Shown in pieces: positions 1 through 5,549 of a DNA stretch of 5,877 nucleotides. Position numbers and translations under genes: made by a program. The stretch's first letter is position 1; each line of letters opens with the position of its first letter. The notes beneath the pieces were generated by a model. That model ran no database searches and had not been told where the DNA came from. It was given only the letters and a program-made list of their open reading frames with translations. The stretch comes from an uncultured Verrucomicrobiota bacterium (lineage in GTDB: Bacteria > Verrucomicrobiota > Verrucomicrobiia > Chthoniobacterales > SZAS-18): the NCBI GenBank assembly GCA_937873255.1, contig CALMVM010000440.1, positions 1,983 through 7,859 of the forward strand, written 5' to 3'.

Positions 1-1
1 C

Positions 2-592
2 GGCAACGGCGACGCCTCCAAAGCGTACGCCGCCGACGTGAGCGACCCGGCGGGGATCACGACGGTCAGCCAGCAGATTTTGAAGGATTTCGAGAAGGTG
101 GACATTCTCGTCAACAACGCCGGCGTCACGCGCGACGGCCTGAGCATGCGCATGTCCGAGGCGGATTGGGACATCGTGATGGACACGAACCTGAAGGGGG
201 CGTTTTTCTTCATGCAGGCGTTCCAGCGCGGGATGCTGCGCCAGCGCAAGGGCCGGATCATCAACATCTCCAGCGTCAGCGGCCTGACGGGCAACGCGGG
301 CCAGTCGAACTACTCCGCGAGCAAGGCTGGGCTCATCGGGTTGACCAAATCGCTCGCCCGCGAACTGGCCAGCCGCAACATCACGGTCAACGCGGTCGCG
401 CCCGGGTTCATCGTCACCGACATGACTAACGAGTTGCCTGACGACGTGAAAAAGAAAGTCACCGACAACATCCCGCTGGCACGCTTCGGCCAGCCCGAAG
501 ACATCGCCGCCGCCGTGTTGTATCTCGCCGGACCGGATGCCGGATACATCACCGGGCAAGTGCTCACGGTGGACGGCGGGATGGTGATGTGA
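2..592 (+). CDS. fabG: 3-oxoacyl-ACP reductase FabG, 5'-truncated by window edge
   Basis: NADPH-dependent reduction of 3-oxoacyl-ACP to 3-hydroxyacyl-ACP in type II fatty-acid synthesis, cytoplasmic. The reading frame is open from base 2 and gives 196 residues; a GTG at 38 is internal, since the preceding codons already read as FabG (AKAYAADV-like). Seen: VNNAG (partial residues 37-41), the Asn of DTNLKGAF, the catalytic Ser in INISSVSG (about 91), and the YSASK Tyr/Lys pair (104 and 108), with the usual C-terminus GQVLTVDGGMVM. Aligning by eye to E. coli FabG (Ser138, Tyr151, Lys155) suggests about 47 N-terminal residues, including the TGxxxGIG nucleotide-binding loop, lie outside the window. 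The last residue falls where FabG normally ends, so the 3' end is complete. Other short-chain dehydrogenases are possible in principle, but the NYSASKAG and TVDGGMVM segments fit FabG well. sixA starts 31 bases downstream on the same strand. Confidence 0.94.
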   Translation, partial: GNGDASKAYAADVSDPAGITTVSQQILKDFEKVDILVNNAGVTRDGLSMRMSEADWDIVMDTNLKGAFFFMQAFQRGMLRQRKGRIINISSVSGLTGNAGQSNYSASKAGLIGLTKSLARELASRNITVNAVAPGFIVTDMTNELPDDVKKKVTDNIPLARFGQPEDIAAAVLYLAGPDAGYITGQVLTVDGGMVM

Positions 593-623
593 ATTCCAGA
601 CCGGCGCGAATCGTCCTACCGAT

Positions 624-1094
624 ATGATGCTTTATCTGTTGCGCCACGCCGACGCCGAGGGTGTGCGGACCACCGACGCCGCGCGTGAGCTGACCGCCGA
701 GGGCAAGCGTCAGGCCGAAGCGGTCGGGGCGTTTTGCCAACGGCAGGGCTTGCAACCCGAGTTGATCCTCACCAGCCCCTACCGGCGCACAGTGCAAACG
801 GCCGAGGCGGTGGCCCGGGCATTGGGCGGGGTGAAGCTGCAGAACGAGCCCTTCCTGAAAAGCGGCATGGACCCACAAGGGGCGTTCGACGGATTGCAGG
901 CGTACGGTTGGGCAGGCAGCCTCCTGCTCGTCGGTCACCAACCCGACATCGGGCAACTGGCGGCGGTGCTGTTGGGGATCAACGACGCCGGTGGCATCCC
1001 GGTGGGTAAAGCCACGCTCATCGGGCTGGAAGTCGAACGCCTCGCACCGTACGGGGCGAGCCTGCGGTTCTTCGTGCCGGTGGAGATGATGTGA
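624..1094 (+). CDS. sixA: Phosphohistidine phosphatase SixA (histidine phosphatase superfamily)
   Basis: 156 residues, the normal SixA size and without the extra insertions of phosphoglycerate mutases. Seen: the N-terminal phosphate-pocket motif LLRHADAE with nucleophile His8, the second conserved arginine in SPYRRTVQTAE (Arg55), and the second catalytic His in LLVGHQPDIG (His105). The family removes phosphate from phosphohistidine; in E. coli, SixA acts on the histidine phosphotransfer domain of ArcB and on the nitrogen PTS. The partner here is unknown, as no histidine kinase or PTS gene is in view. The start is the first of two adjacent ATGs (624 and 627); neither has a Shine-Dalgarno sequence. 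It follows fabG by 31 bases with no terminator visible between them, so co-transcription is plausible. Its base composition matches fabG and differs from the macro-domain gene that follows. Confidence 0.9.
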   Translation: MMLYLLRHADAEGVRTTDAARELTAEGKRQAEAVGAFCQRQGLQPELILTSPYRRTVQTAEAVARALGGVKLQNEPFLKSGMDPQGAFDGLQAYGWAGSLLLVGHQPDIGQLAAVLLGINDAGGIPVGKATLIGLEVERLAPYGASLRFFVPVEMM

Positions 1095-1143
1095 ATAGAC
1101 TGGAACATTTTTGAAAGAAGTTGAGCACTTCGAGTGTCTGTCC

Positions 1144-1743
1144 ATGAACATCATTCTTTGTTATCGTGATGAGCCTCTTGGCACCGCTTGGCGAGCTGCT
1201 TTTGATGGGTTCGCAGGCGTTGAGGTTCATGCCGGGAACATCTGTCATGTGCCGTGCGATGCCGTTGTTAGTCCGGCCAACTCTTTCGGGTTCATGGACG
1301 GAGGTCTGGACCATCTGCTTTCGGAGCGGTTTGGATGGGAGCTTGAGAAGCGGGTTCAAGCTGCGATCCAAGCTCGGCCTATGCGCGAGCTTCTGATTGG
1401 CGAGGCCATTATCGTCGCCACCGAGGACGCGCAAACCCCATGGCTGATCTGTGCGCCGACCATGCGTGTGCCCATGAGGATACGCACCTCCATCAATGCC
1501 TACTTAGCCATGAAGGCACTCCTCATCGCCTCCCGTTCGCACCGCGCAGAGATTCCTATCGAGACGGTGGCTATCCCGGGACTGGGCACCGGCATCGGTC
1601 AACTGGCCTCCGAGTTGGCGGCATCTCAGATGCGCCAAGCCTACGAGGAGGTGATACTTGGTAAAACAAAGTATCCAGGCAGCTTTGCCGAAGCCCAACG
1701 GATGCACGTCAACCTGAACCGGGCGGCCCTGCTTTACGATTGA
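1144..1743 (+). CDS. Macro-domain (ADP-ribose-binding) protein
   Basis: 199 residues, a single stand-alone macro domain. Seen, numbering from the ATG at 1144: strand-loop GNICHVPCDAVVSPANSFGF (31-50) with the conserved Asn of PAN at 46, the glycine-rich GGLD (53-56), and the phosphate-binding loop IPGLGTGIGQLASELAA (144-160). Macro domains bind ADP-ribose and many hydrolyse ADP-ribosyl esters or O-acetyl-ADP-ribose; which applies here cannot be told. The usual GDI aspartate that contacts adenine is Asn (GNI). An in-frame TTG at 1111 would add 11 residues, but the ATG gives a normal first strand (MNIILCYRDE), so I chose it. Wobble positions are visibly richer in A/T (GTT, CTT, CGT, GAT codons) than in sixA or cinA, which suggests transfer. 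It lies 49 bases after sixA and 51 bases before a toxin-antitoxin pair. No DarT-like ADP-ribosyltransferase is present, so I do not call it DarG. Confidence 0.85.
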   Translation: MNIILCYRDEPLGTAWRAAFDGFAGVEVHAGNICHVPCDAVVSPANSFGFMDGGLDHLLSERFGWELEKRVQAAIQARPMRELLIGEAIIVATEDAQTPWLICAPTMRVPMRIRTSINAYLAMKALLIASRSHRAEIPIETVAIPGLGTGIGQLASELAASQMRQAYEEVILGKTKYPGSFAEAQRMHVNLNRAALLYD

Positions 1744-1760
1744 GGCTTGAATGGCGCACC

Positions 1761-1788
1761 TTGAACGGCATGTGTTTGCCGCTATCCT
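1761..1788 (+). promoter_or_regulatory. Possible sigma70-type promoter for the antitoxin-toxin pair
   Basis: TTGAAC (1761-1766) and TATCCT (1783-1788) are separated by 16 bases; each matches the consensus at 4 of 6 positions. Transcription would start about at 1795, the antitoxin ATG itself, which would make a leaderless mRNA. A 9-base direct repeat GAACGGCAT (1763-1771 and 1804-1812) flanks the proposed start and could be an autorepression site, but it is short. Inference only. Confidence 0.3.
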
Positions 1789-1794
1789 CCTAGC

Positions 1795-2022
1795 ATGATC
1801 CTCGAACGGCATCCCGAGTTGCGGCGGCTCTCTCCGGCGGACAAACTCGCCCTCGTGTCTGAACTGTGGGACGACCTCGCCGCGCATCCCGAGGACGTGT
1901 CCGTCATCCAGGAGTGGGCCGCCGAGGCCGTCCGGCGGCGCGACGAAGTCCGTTCGGGAAAGGTTCTGCCGATTTCGGGTGAGGAGGTCATTGCCGAGGT
2001 GCGTCGCATCGTCGGTCGATGA
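1795..2022 (+). CDS. Antitoxin of the 'addiction module protein' family (Unstab_antitox, TIGR02574/PF09720 type)
   Basis: 75 residues, the typical size of this antitoxin family. Seen: an N-terminal helical segment LSPADKLALVSELWDDL (12-28), matching the family's 'L....R..L...L..SL' start; a middle helix EWAAEAVRRRDEVRSG (40-55) resembling the family's 'RR..E...G' stretch; and a C-terminal E-x-V helix SGEEVIAEVRR (61-71) of the kind that wraps the cognate RelE/ParE toxin. The ATG at 1795 has no Shine-Dalgarno sequence. The TGA stop overlaps the toxin ATG as ATGA (2019-2022), the usual translational coupling of antitoxin-first pairs. The protein is predicted to neutralise a ribosome- or gyrase-directed toxin in the cytoplasm and to repress its own operon, although this family lacks an obvious DNA-binding domain. 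The gene looks intact while its partner does not. Confidence 0.85.
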   Translation: MILERHPELRRLSPADKLALVSELWDDLAAHPEDVSVIQEWAAEAVRRRDEVRSGKVLPISGEEVIAEVRRIVGR

Positions 2023-2314
2023 GGTACGCCTTTCATCCGGAGGCCCGGCTCGCATACCGGGAGTCCGCCGCATTTTATGTTGCTGCCCGGCCGGGCTAGG
2101 GGTGGAGTTCACGCGCGAGGTCATTATCGAGCGAATTTGTAATGCTCCCGAGCGGTGGCGGTCTTTTGAACAGGACGTGCGCAGGTGTTTTACCCGGCGG
2201 TTTCCTTACGCCGTGCTGTACACGATTGAAGAAGATTACATTCTCCTCGTGGCAATTGCCCATGGAAGCCGCAAACCCGGCTATTGGCGTCACCGAATCG
2301 AACGGGATGCCTGA
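2019..2314 (+). pseudogene. RelE/ParE-superfamily toxin, interrupted by a one-base frameshift
   Basis: The ATG at 2019 overlaps the antitoxin stop. Frame 1 reads MRYAFHPEARLAYRESAAFY then VAARPG and meets TAG at 2097-2099 after 26 residues. From 2096 the -1 frame continues the same protein as LGVEFTREVIIERICNAPER and on to ...VAIAHGSRKPGYWRHR, ending at TGA 2312-2314. Joined, the two parts give about 98 residues, the normal length of this toxin family, with the typical FY..RRPGLG..F (helix 1-2 turn), P..RRF.YAVLY (central strands) and VAIAH..R.P.YW (C-terminal strand) signatures. One base, most simply a G in the GGG run at 2093-2095, appears deleted. The site does not form a classical X-XXY-YYZ slippery heptamer, so a programmed -1 shift is not favoured; decay or a sequencing error is. 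If real, the active domain is lost and the antitoxin is an orphan. mRNA-cleaving RelE and gyrase-poisoning ParE types cannot be separated by eye. Confidence 0.85.
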
Positions 2315-2353
2315 CGGCACGCACTCGGCAGGGCGCCGCTTTCTCCGGTCTCC

Positions 2354-3601
2354 TCATCCCTCCAGCGCCCGCCGCAGCAGGTCGAGCGCGGCCTGGCTGG
2401 CGCGTTGCTTGAACGTCTCGCGGTCGGTCGGGAAAAAATGGGTCTCCACCGTCGGTGCGGCGTCGTCCGGCCCGGCCAGCGCGATGAACAACGTGCCCAC
2501 CGGTTTGCCTTCGCCGCTTTCCGGTCCGGCCTCGCCCGTCGTCGCCAACGCCCAGTCCGTCCCCATCACCCGTCGCGCCCCGGCGGCCATCGCGGCGGCC
2601 ACGGGTTCACTGACCGCGCCGTGTTCCTCAATGAGCGCCGGGTCCACGCCCAGCAGCGTCGTCTTGGCGCGGTAGGCATACGTCGTCAGGCCCGCCACGA
2701 ACACCACGCTGGCCCCGGGGGCGTTCGTCAACCGGTGCGACAACAATCCGCCCGTGCAACTCTCGGCCACGCAGAGCTTGTGCCCGCGCTCGCGCAGGCG
2801 TTGCACGAGGATTTCCTCCAGCGTCTTGCCGTCGCGCGAAAGCAGGTGTTTGCCCAGCGCCGGGATGATGACCGCCTCCGCGCGTTCGAGCAGGTCGGGC
2901 GTGCCAATGCAGCGCAGGTCCACCTCGCCCAGCCGCGCGCAATAACCGATCTCCAGCCCCTGCATTTTCTCCAGTTCGGGGGCGACGAGCGCCTCCACCT
3001 GGCTCTCGCCAATCGACACCGCGCGGTAGATGCGGCAAAAACGCTTCGCCCCGCCCGCGTCGGGCACGATCTTCGACAGCATCGGCGCGACCTGTCGGGA
3101 AAACATCGGGCGCAGTTCGCGCGGCGGTCCCGGCAGCAAGAACAGGTGCGGCGAATCGGGCCCGCCGTCCGCCGTCTTGCCCGGCGACAGATAGAGGCCC
3201 GGCGCGGTGCCGTGGTGGTTCTCGATGACGGTTGCCCCCGCCGGCACCTGCGCCTGCCGCGCAACCGTCGGCAGGAAGGGACGTTTGATTTTCTCGAAAT
3301 ACGCCTTCAGCCGGTCAAGGATCGCCGGGTCGTCGATCAGTCGGAGGCCGAGCAGTTCGGCGGCGATGTCGCGCGTCAGGTCGTCGGAGGTCGGCCCCAG
3401 CCCGCCGGTGACGAGCACGATGTCCGCGCGGCCGAACGTTTCCTTCAGCGCCTCGCGGATCGCCGGTCCGTCGGGCACGCAGACCTGCCGTTCCACGCGC
3501 AGGCCCAGGGGAAACAATTCCTGCCCGAGAAAGGTCAGGTGGGTGTTGGTGACGTTGCCGAGGAGCAGCTCGGTGCCGGTATTGATGACTTCGACCTTCA
3601 C
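2354..3601 (-). CDS. cinA: CinA: COG1058 domain fused to nicotinamide-nucleotide amidase (PncC-type) domain
   Basis: 415 residues, full family length. Residues 1-170 form the MoCF-biosynthesis-like domain: GTELLLG (9-15), TGGLGPTSDDLTRD (65-78), LPGPPREL (156-163). In characterised CinA proteins this half has ADP-ribose/CoA pyrophosphatase activity. Residues about 260-415 form the CinA C-terminal domain: AESCTGGLLSHRL (279-291) with the nucleophile-type Ser, TYAYRAK with conserved Tyr308 and Lys313, and the TGEAGP...KPVGT loop (355-370). This half deamidates nicotinamide mononucleotide in pyridine-nucleotide recycling. The usual TGIAGP has Glu in place of Ile here. The GTG start at 3601 gives the canonical N-terminus with no leader; there is no Shine-Dalgarno sequence. 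In some bacteria cinA is tied to competence and recA, but no such neighbour is visible. It converges with the toxin remnant, 39 bases apart, with no clear terminator in the gap. Confidence 0.95.
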   Translation of the reverse strand: MKVEVINTGTELLLGNVTNTHLTFLGQELFPLGLRVERQVCVPDGPAIREALKETFGRADIVLVTGGLGPTSDDLTRDIAAELLGLRLIDDPAILDRLKAYFEKIKRPFLPTVARQAQVPAGATVIENHHGTAPGLYLSPGKTADGGPDSPHLFLLPGPPRELRPMFSRQVAPMLSKIVPDAGGAKRFCRIYRAVSIGESQVEALVAPELEKMQGLEIGYCARLGEVDLRCIGTPDLLERAEAVIIPALGKHLLSRDGKTLEEILVQRLRERGHKLCVAESCTGGLLSHRLTNAPGASVVFVAGLTTYAYRAKTTLLGVDPALIEEHGAVSEPVAAAMAAGARRVMGTDWALATTGEAGPESGEGKPVGTLFIALAGPDDAAPTVETHFFPTDRETFKQRASQAALDLLRRALEG

Positions 3602-3714
3602 GGGGAGAGTGGGGATGAAAAGCGGACCTCTTCCCGTTACCCCGCGCCGGAGCGGTCTTCAACCGCCGCCGGCAAAATTGGGGATTCCCCGGAGCCGCCG
3701 CTCACCGCGCAAAC

Positions 3715-3747
3715 GAAAAAGGAACGGAGGCCCGAAGCCGCCGTTCC
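3715..3747 (-). terminator. Intrinsic terminator of the PEP-CTERM gene
   Basis: Read on the minus strand, an 11-position stem GGAACGGCGGC / GCCTCCGTTCC (3747-3737 and 3731-3721, one C/T mismatch) closes a 5-base TTCGG loop and is followed at once by TTTTT (3720-3716) and then CGTTT. It starts 29 bases after the PEP-CTERM stop codon and about 115 bases before the cinA start, so it should insulate cinA from that gene. This is the clearest non-coding signal in the window. Confidence 0.88.
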
Positions 3748-3776
3748 TTCCGTTGACCTTCCAAGAAAAAAGTCTT

Positions 3777-4472
3777 CTACCCTTTCCGGTGGCGCTTGCA
3801 ACCCAGCCAGCCGAGCAGCCCCGCGCCGAGTCCGGCCGCCGCCAGCGACGAAGGCTCGGGCACCGGCGCGACCACGACGGCGTCCACATGGTCGGGATTG
3901 CCCAGCGTGATGGCGAAGCGGTAGGTCGTACCCGCCTGAAAAACGAAGGAAGGCGTCGTGTTGTTGAAGACCCAGTTGCCCGGCGTCGGGTTCACCGTGG
4001 CGGAAGTGAGGCCGGCAATCGGCGTGAAAGTCGAATTCGCCACGGTGCCGATCTGGTAAAAGGAGCCCGCGCCGCTGGAACTGTCGTTGTCCCGGCCGCC
4101 AAAGGCGATCTGAATGTTGTAGAGTGAGTTCACCGTCGGGGTGAAATCCTGGTAAACCACGATGGTCACGCCCACTCCGTCGAGTGCCTGCGCGCCTTCG
4201 TACGGGTTGAGGGTGATGTTGCCGTTGCCGGTGGCGGTGCCGCGAGCCAGGTTGGCGAGACTGTTCGAGTCCGCGGTGGTCTGAGCGCCGGTGGCGCTGG
4301 TGCTCACGGTCCAACTGTCCGGGAGGGTGCCGATATTGTTCCCGTTGTTGTTGGGCGCGAGGGGAGATTCAAACCCACCGTTGAGGATCAGATTCGCCGC
4401 GTGGAGCGGGCCGGAGGAAGACAATGCCAGAACAGCAGCGGAGACGACGGTGAGTAGAGTTTTTCTGTGCAT
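3777..4472 (-). CDS. Exported PEP-CTERM sorting-domain protein
   Basis: 231 residues. Seen: a signal peptide (MHRK, then a hydrophobic core LLTVVSAAVLAL and a likely cleavage site at LHA/A near 25-26); a mature domain opening with NLILNGGFESP (27-37) and PDSW (51-54), the start of many beta-sandwich, carbohydrate-binding-like or DUF642-like extracellular domains; a Gly/Asn/Ser/Thr-rich body with only one Cys in the whole protein; then VPEPSSLAAAGLGAGLLGWL (204-223), i.e. the PEP motif and a membrane segment, and a basic tail KRHRKG. In PEP-CTERM systems an exosortase (EpsH/XrtA type) cleaves near the PEP motif and passes the protein to the surface or matrix; no exosortase is in the window. 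The lone Cys sits at the membrane/tail border (225). The ligand is unknown. The gene is flanked by its own candidate promoter and terminator, so it is probably monocistronic. Confidence 0.9.
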   Translation of the reverse strand: MHRKTLLTVVSAAVLALSSSGPLHAANLILNGGFESPLAPNNNGNNIGTLPDSWTVSTSATGAQTTADSNSLANLARGTATGNGNITLNPYEGAQALDGVGVTIVVYQDFTPTVNSLYNIQIAFGGRDNDSSSGAGSFYQIGTVANSTFTPIAGLTSATVNPTPGNWVFNNTTPSFVFQAGTTYRFAITLGNPDHVDAVVVAPVPEPSSLAAAGLGAGLLGWLGCKRHRKG

Positions 4473-4489
4473 AGGCTGGACGCGCGTAG

Positions 4490-4505
4490 CCGGTTATAAA
4501 ACCGG
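4490..4505. repeat. Perfect inverted repeat CCGGTT-ATAA-AACCGG
   Basis: Two 6-base arms (4490-4495 and 4500-4505) with a 4-base centre. It overlaps the proposed -10 of the PEP-CTERM gene, the position expected for a dimeric repressor operator. As RNA it could only form a weak hairpin at the very 5' end of, or upstream of, the transcript, so a DNA-level operator is the likelier reading. Confidence 0.5.
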
Positions 4506-4521
4506 AGAGAAAGTTTGGAAA
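4493..4521 (-). promoter_or_regulatory. Likely promoter of the PEP-CTERM gene, -10 inside an inverted repeat
   Basis: On the minus strand TTTCCA (4521-4516, 4 of 6 to the -35 consensus) and TATAAC (4498-4493, 5 of 6 to the -10 consensus) are 17 bases apart. Transcription would begin near 4486, leaving a leader of about 14 bases with no Shine-Dalgarno sequence before the ATG at 4472. The -10 lies within the perfect palindrome described in the next entry. Seen directly as sequence; function inferred. Confidence 0.5.
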
Positions 4522-4594
4522 GTGGAAAAATAGGGAAAATGCCCCAGGCGAAGCGCAAGGAGCAACTTCGCTGCCAAAAGAGGCGCAAAAGTTT

Positions 4595-4625
4595 GTAGCG
4601 GCTTCGCAACGCAGCCGACGGCTAC
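4595..4625 (-). terminator. Weak candidate terminator at the end of the SirB1-like gene
   Basis: On the minus strand GTAGC (4625-4621) pairs with GCTAC (4599-4595), and GGCT (4616-4613) with AGCC (4603-4600). A 4-base bulge and a 9-base loop interrupt it, and AAACTTTT follows. The hairpin overlaps the gene's TAG stop codon (4622-4624). The bulge and broken T-run make it much less convincing than the terminator at 3715-3747. Confidence 0.3.
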
Positions 4626-5446
4626 TTGCGTTCCAGCGCCTTGAGCCAGCCGGCGATGCGCTCGCGCTGGGCTTCCTCGCCTTTGTCCTGGAAGATGTAG
4701 AGCAGATTCGCCAGCACGCGCACGAGGATCATGCGCGGGGTGGCCGGTTCCAGGTAGGACGGTTGGAAAACGAGCTTCTGCTTGCGCAGAATCGACTCGC
4801 AATCCGAGAGCATCAGAATCTTCCCCCGATGGAAGGGGTCGAAGAAAATATCGCCGTGGCGCACGATGAAATGCCCCGGCAGGTTGATGCCCTCGACCTT
4901 CATGCCCGCGCGGCCCGCGACGGCGATGTAGAGCAGCGCCAGCGAGATGGGGATGCCCAGTTTCGAGTCGATCAGGCTGGGCAGCAGCGAATTATTAACG
5001 TCGTAATACTCGTCCGAGTTGCCGCGAAAGCCGAGGTCGTTGGCGAGGTAATTCGTGAGGATGGCGACGCGCTCGCGGGTCGAGATGGCGCTGGCGGTCA
5101 GCCGCGAGAGTTGGCGTCCCCAGGAGTCGAGCTTGCGCTGGTAGTGCTCGGTCTCAATGCCGGGAAGGAAGACGCGCGCCAGCAGCCAGGAGGCTTCCTC
5201 GACGTTGCCGTCGTCGGGGAACAGGTGGCAAAGCAAGGTGAACTCGTCGAACGCCGCCCGGCTCTCGATCTCGGCGAGGATGTCGTGGGCGTGGCCGCTG
5301 ACGGTGGCGTCGTCGACGGCGGCGAGTTCGCGCAGGTCGGTGATGATGTCCGGGCCGTTATCGACGAGTTGGTTTTTGAGCAACATGACCGTCGAGGGAT
5401 CATTGTCGCGCAAAAGTCTCACGATGGCTTCGTGTTGCTCGAACAT
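4622..5446 (-). CDS. SirB1/transglutaminase-like family protein (Transglut_core2 type)
   Basis: 274 residues, usual for the family, no signal peptide, so cytoplasmic. The N-terminal 120 residues are helical and poorly conserved. The core is recognisable: ISTRERVAILTNYLANDLGF (121-140), NSLLPSLIDSKLGIPISLAL (152-171), LYIAVAGRAGMKVEGINLPG (172-191) followed by HFIVR (192-196), and FFDPFHRGKIL (201-211). The C-terminal EPATPRMILVRVLANLLYIF (233-252) and the helix after it match the TPR-like tail of this family. These proteins share the transglutaminase fold, but no cysteine stands in the GIPISLALLY segment, as in many relatives, and transglutaminase activity should not be assumed; E. coli SirB1 has no settled function. 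The ATG at 5446 is preceded by a pyrimidine run (CCCTCCT), not a Shine-Dalgarno sequence. The gap to the CPXCG gene upstream is 103 bases, so it may have its own promoter. Confidence 0.85.
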   Translation of the reverse strand: MFEQHEAIVRLLRDNDPSTVMLLKNQLVDNGPDIITDLRELAAVDDATVSGHAHDILAEIESRAAFDEFTLLCHLFPDDGNVEEASWLLARVFLPGIETEHYQRKLDSWGRQLSRLTASAISTRERVAILTNYLANDLGFRGNSDEYYDVNNSLLPSLIDSKLGIPISLALLYIAVAGRAGMKVEGINLPGHFIVRHGDIFFDPFHRGKILMLSDCESILRKQKLVFQPSYLEPATPRMILVRVLANLLYIFQDKGEEAQRERIAGWLKALERK

Positions 5447-5518
5447 AGGAGGGAATCAATCAGCCGCCACGCTCTGCGGACGAGAAAAGCAAAGCGCCGG
5501 GACGTTGCCAAGGAAAAT

Positions 5519-5528
5519 GTGACGTCAC
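5519..5528. repeat. 10-base palindrome GTGACGTCAC
   Basis: A perfect self-complementary 10-mer with no spacer, in the 103-base gap between the CPXCG gene and the SirB1-like gene. It could be a dimer binding site controlling the latter. On the minus strand a TTGGCA (5 of 6 to a -35) follows it, but the -10 region 17 bases on is poor (TTTTCT). Ten bases of symmetry in GC-rich DNA can arise by chance. Confidence 0.3.
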
Positions 5529-5549
5529 GCCACCGTCCGCTGCGTCGTT

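Noticed and set aside
1111..1743. TTG start at 1111 for the macro-domain gene
   Set aside because: The 11 added residues are not part of a macro fold, the TTG has no ribosome-binding sequence, and the ATG at 1144 gives the normal first strand.
2091..2099. Programmed -1 frameshift site in the toxin
   Set aside because: CCG GGC preceded by G does not form an X-XXY-YYZ slippery heptamer, and the P-site codon would re-pair badly in the -1 frame. A one-base deletion or sequencing error is simpler.
1979..2314. A 111-residue frame with an ATG at 1979 as an independent gene
   Set aside because: Its first 39 residues overlap the antitoxin and the toxin start in another frame and resemble nothing; only the part after 2096 is toxin-like, so it is the second half of the frameshifted toxin.
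1144..2314. DarTG-type system (macro antitoxin with DNA ADP-ribosyltransferase)
   Set aside because: No DarT-like reading frame is present on either strand, and the neighbouring toxin belongs to the RelE/ParE fold with its own antitoxin.
2315..2353. Bidirectional terminator between the toxin remnant and cinA
   Set aside because: Only short GC-rich complementarities of 3-4 bases were found, without T-runs.
3671..3680. GGGGATTCCCC-like symmetry upstream of cinA as an operator
   Set aside because: A short G/C-run symmetry in GC-rich DNA with no convincing promoter next to it.
2405..3910. A 501-codon open frame on the plus strand opposite cinA
   Set aside because: It is the antisense shadow of a GC-rich gene: arginine/alanine/glutamine-rich low-complexity translation with no family motif, and it runs on through the terminator and into the PEP-CTERM gene. 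CinA on the minus strand has full domain support.
4548..4571. Inverted repeat GCGAAG / CTTCGC as a terminator
   Set aside because: The stem is only 6 bases with a 12-base loop and no T-run directly after it on either strand. The surrounding CGCAAAAG/GCCAAAAG text may be remnant dispersed-repeat sequence, but that cannot be shown from one copy.
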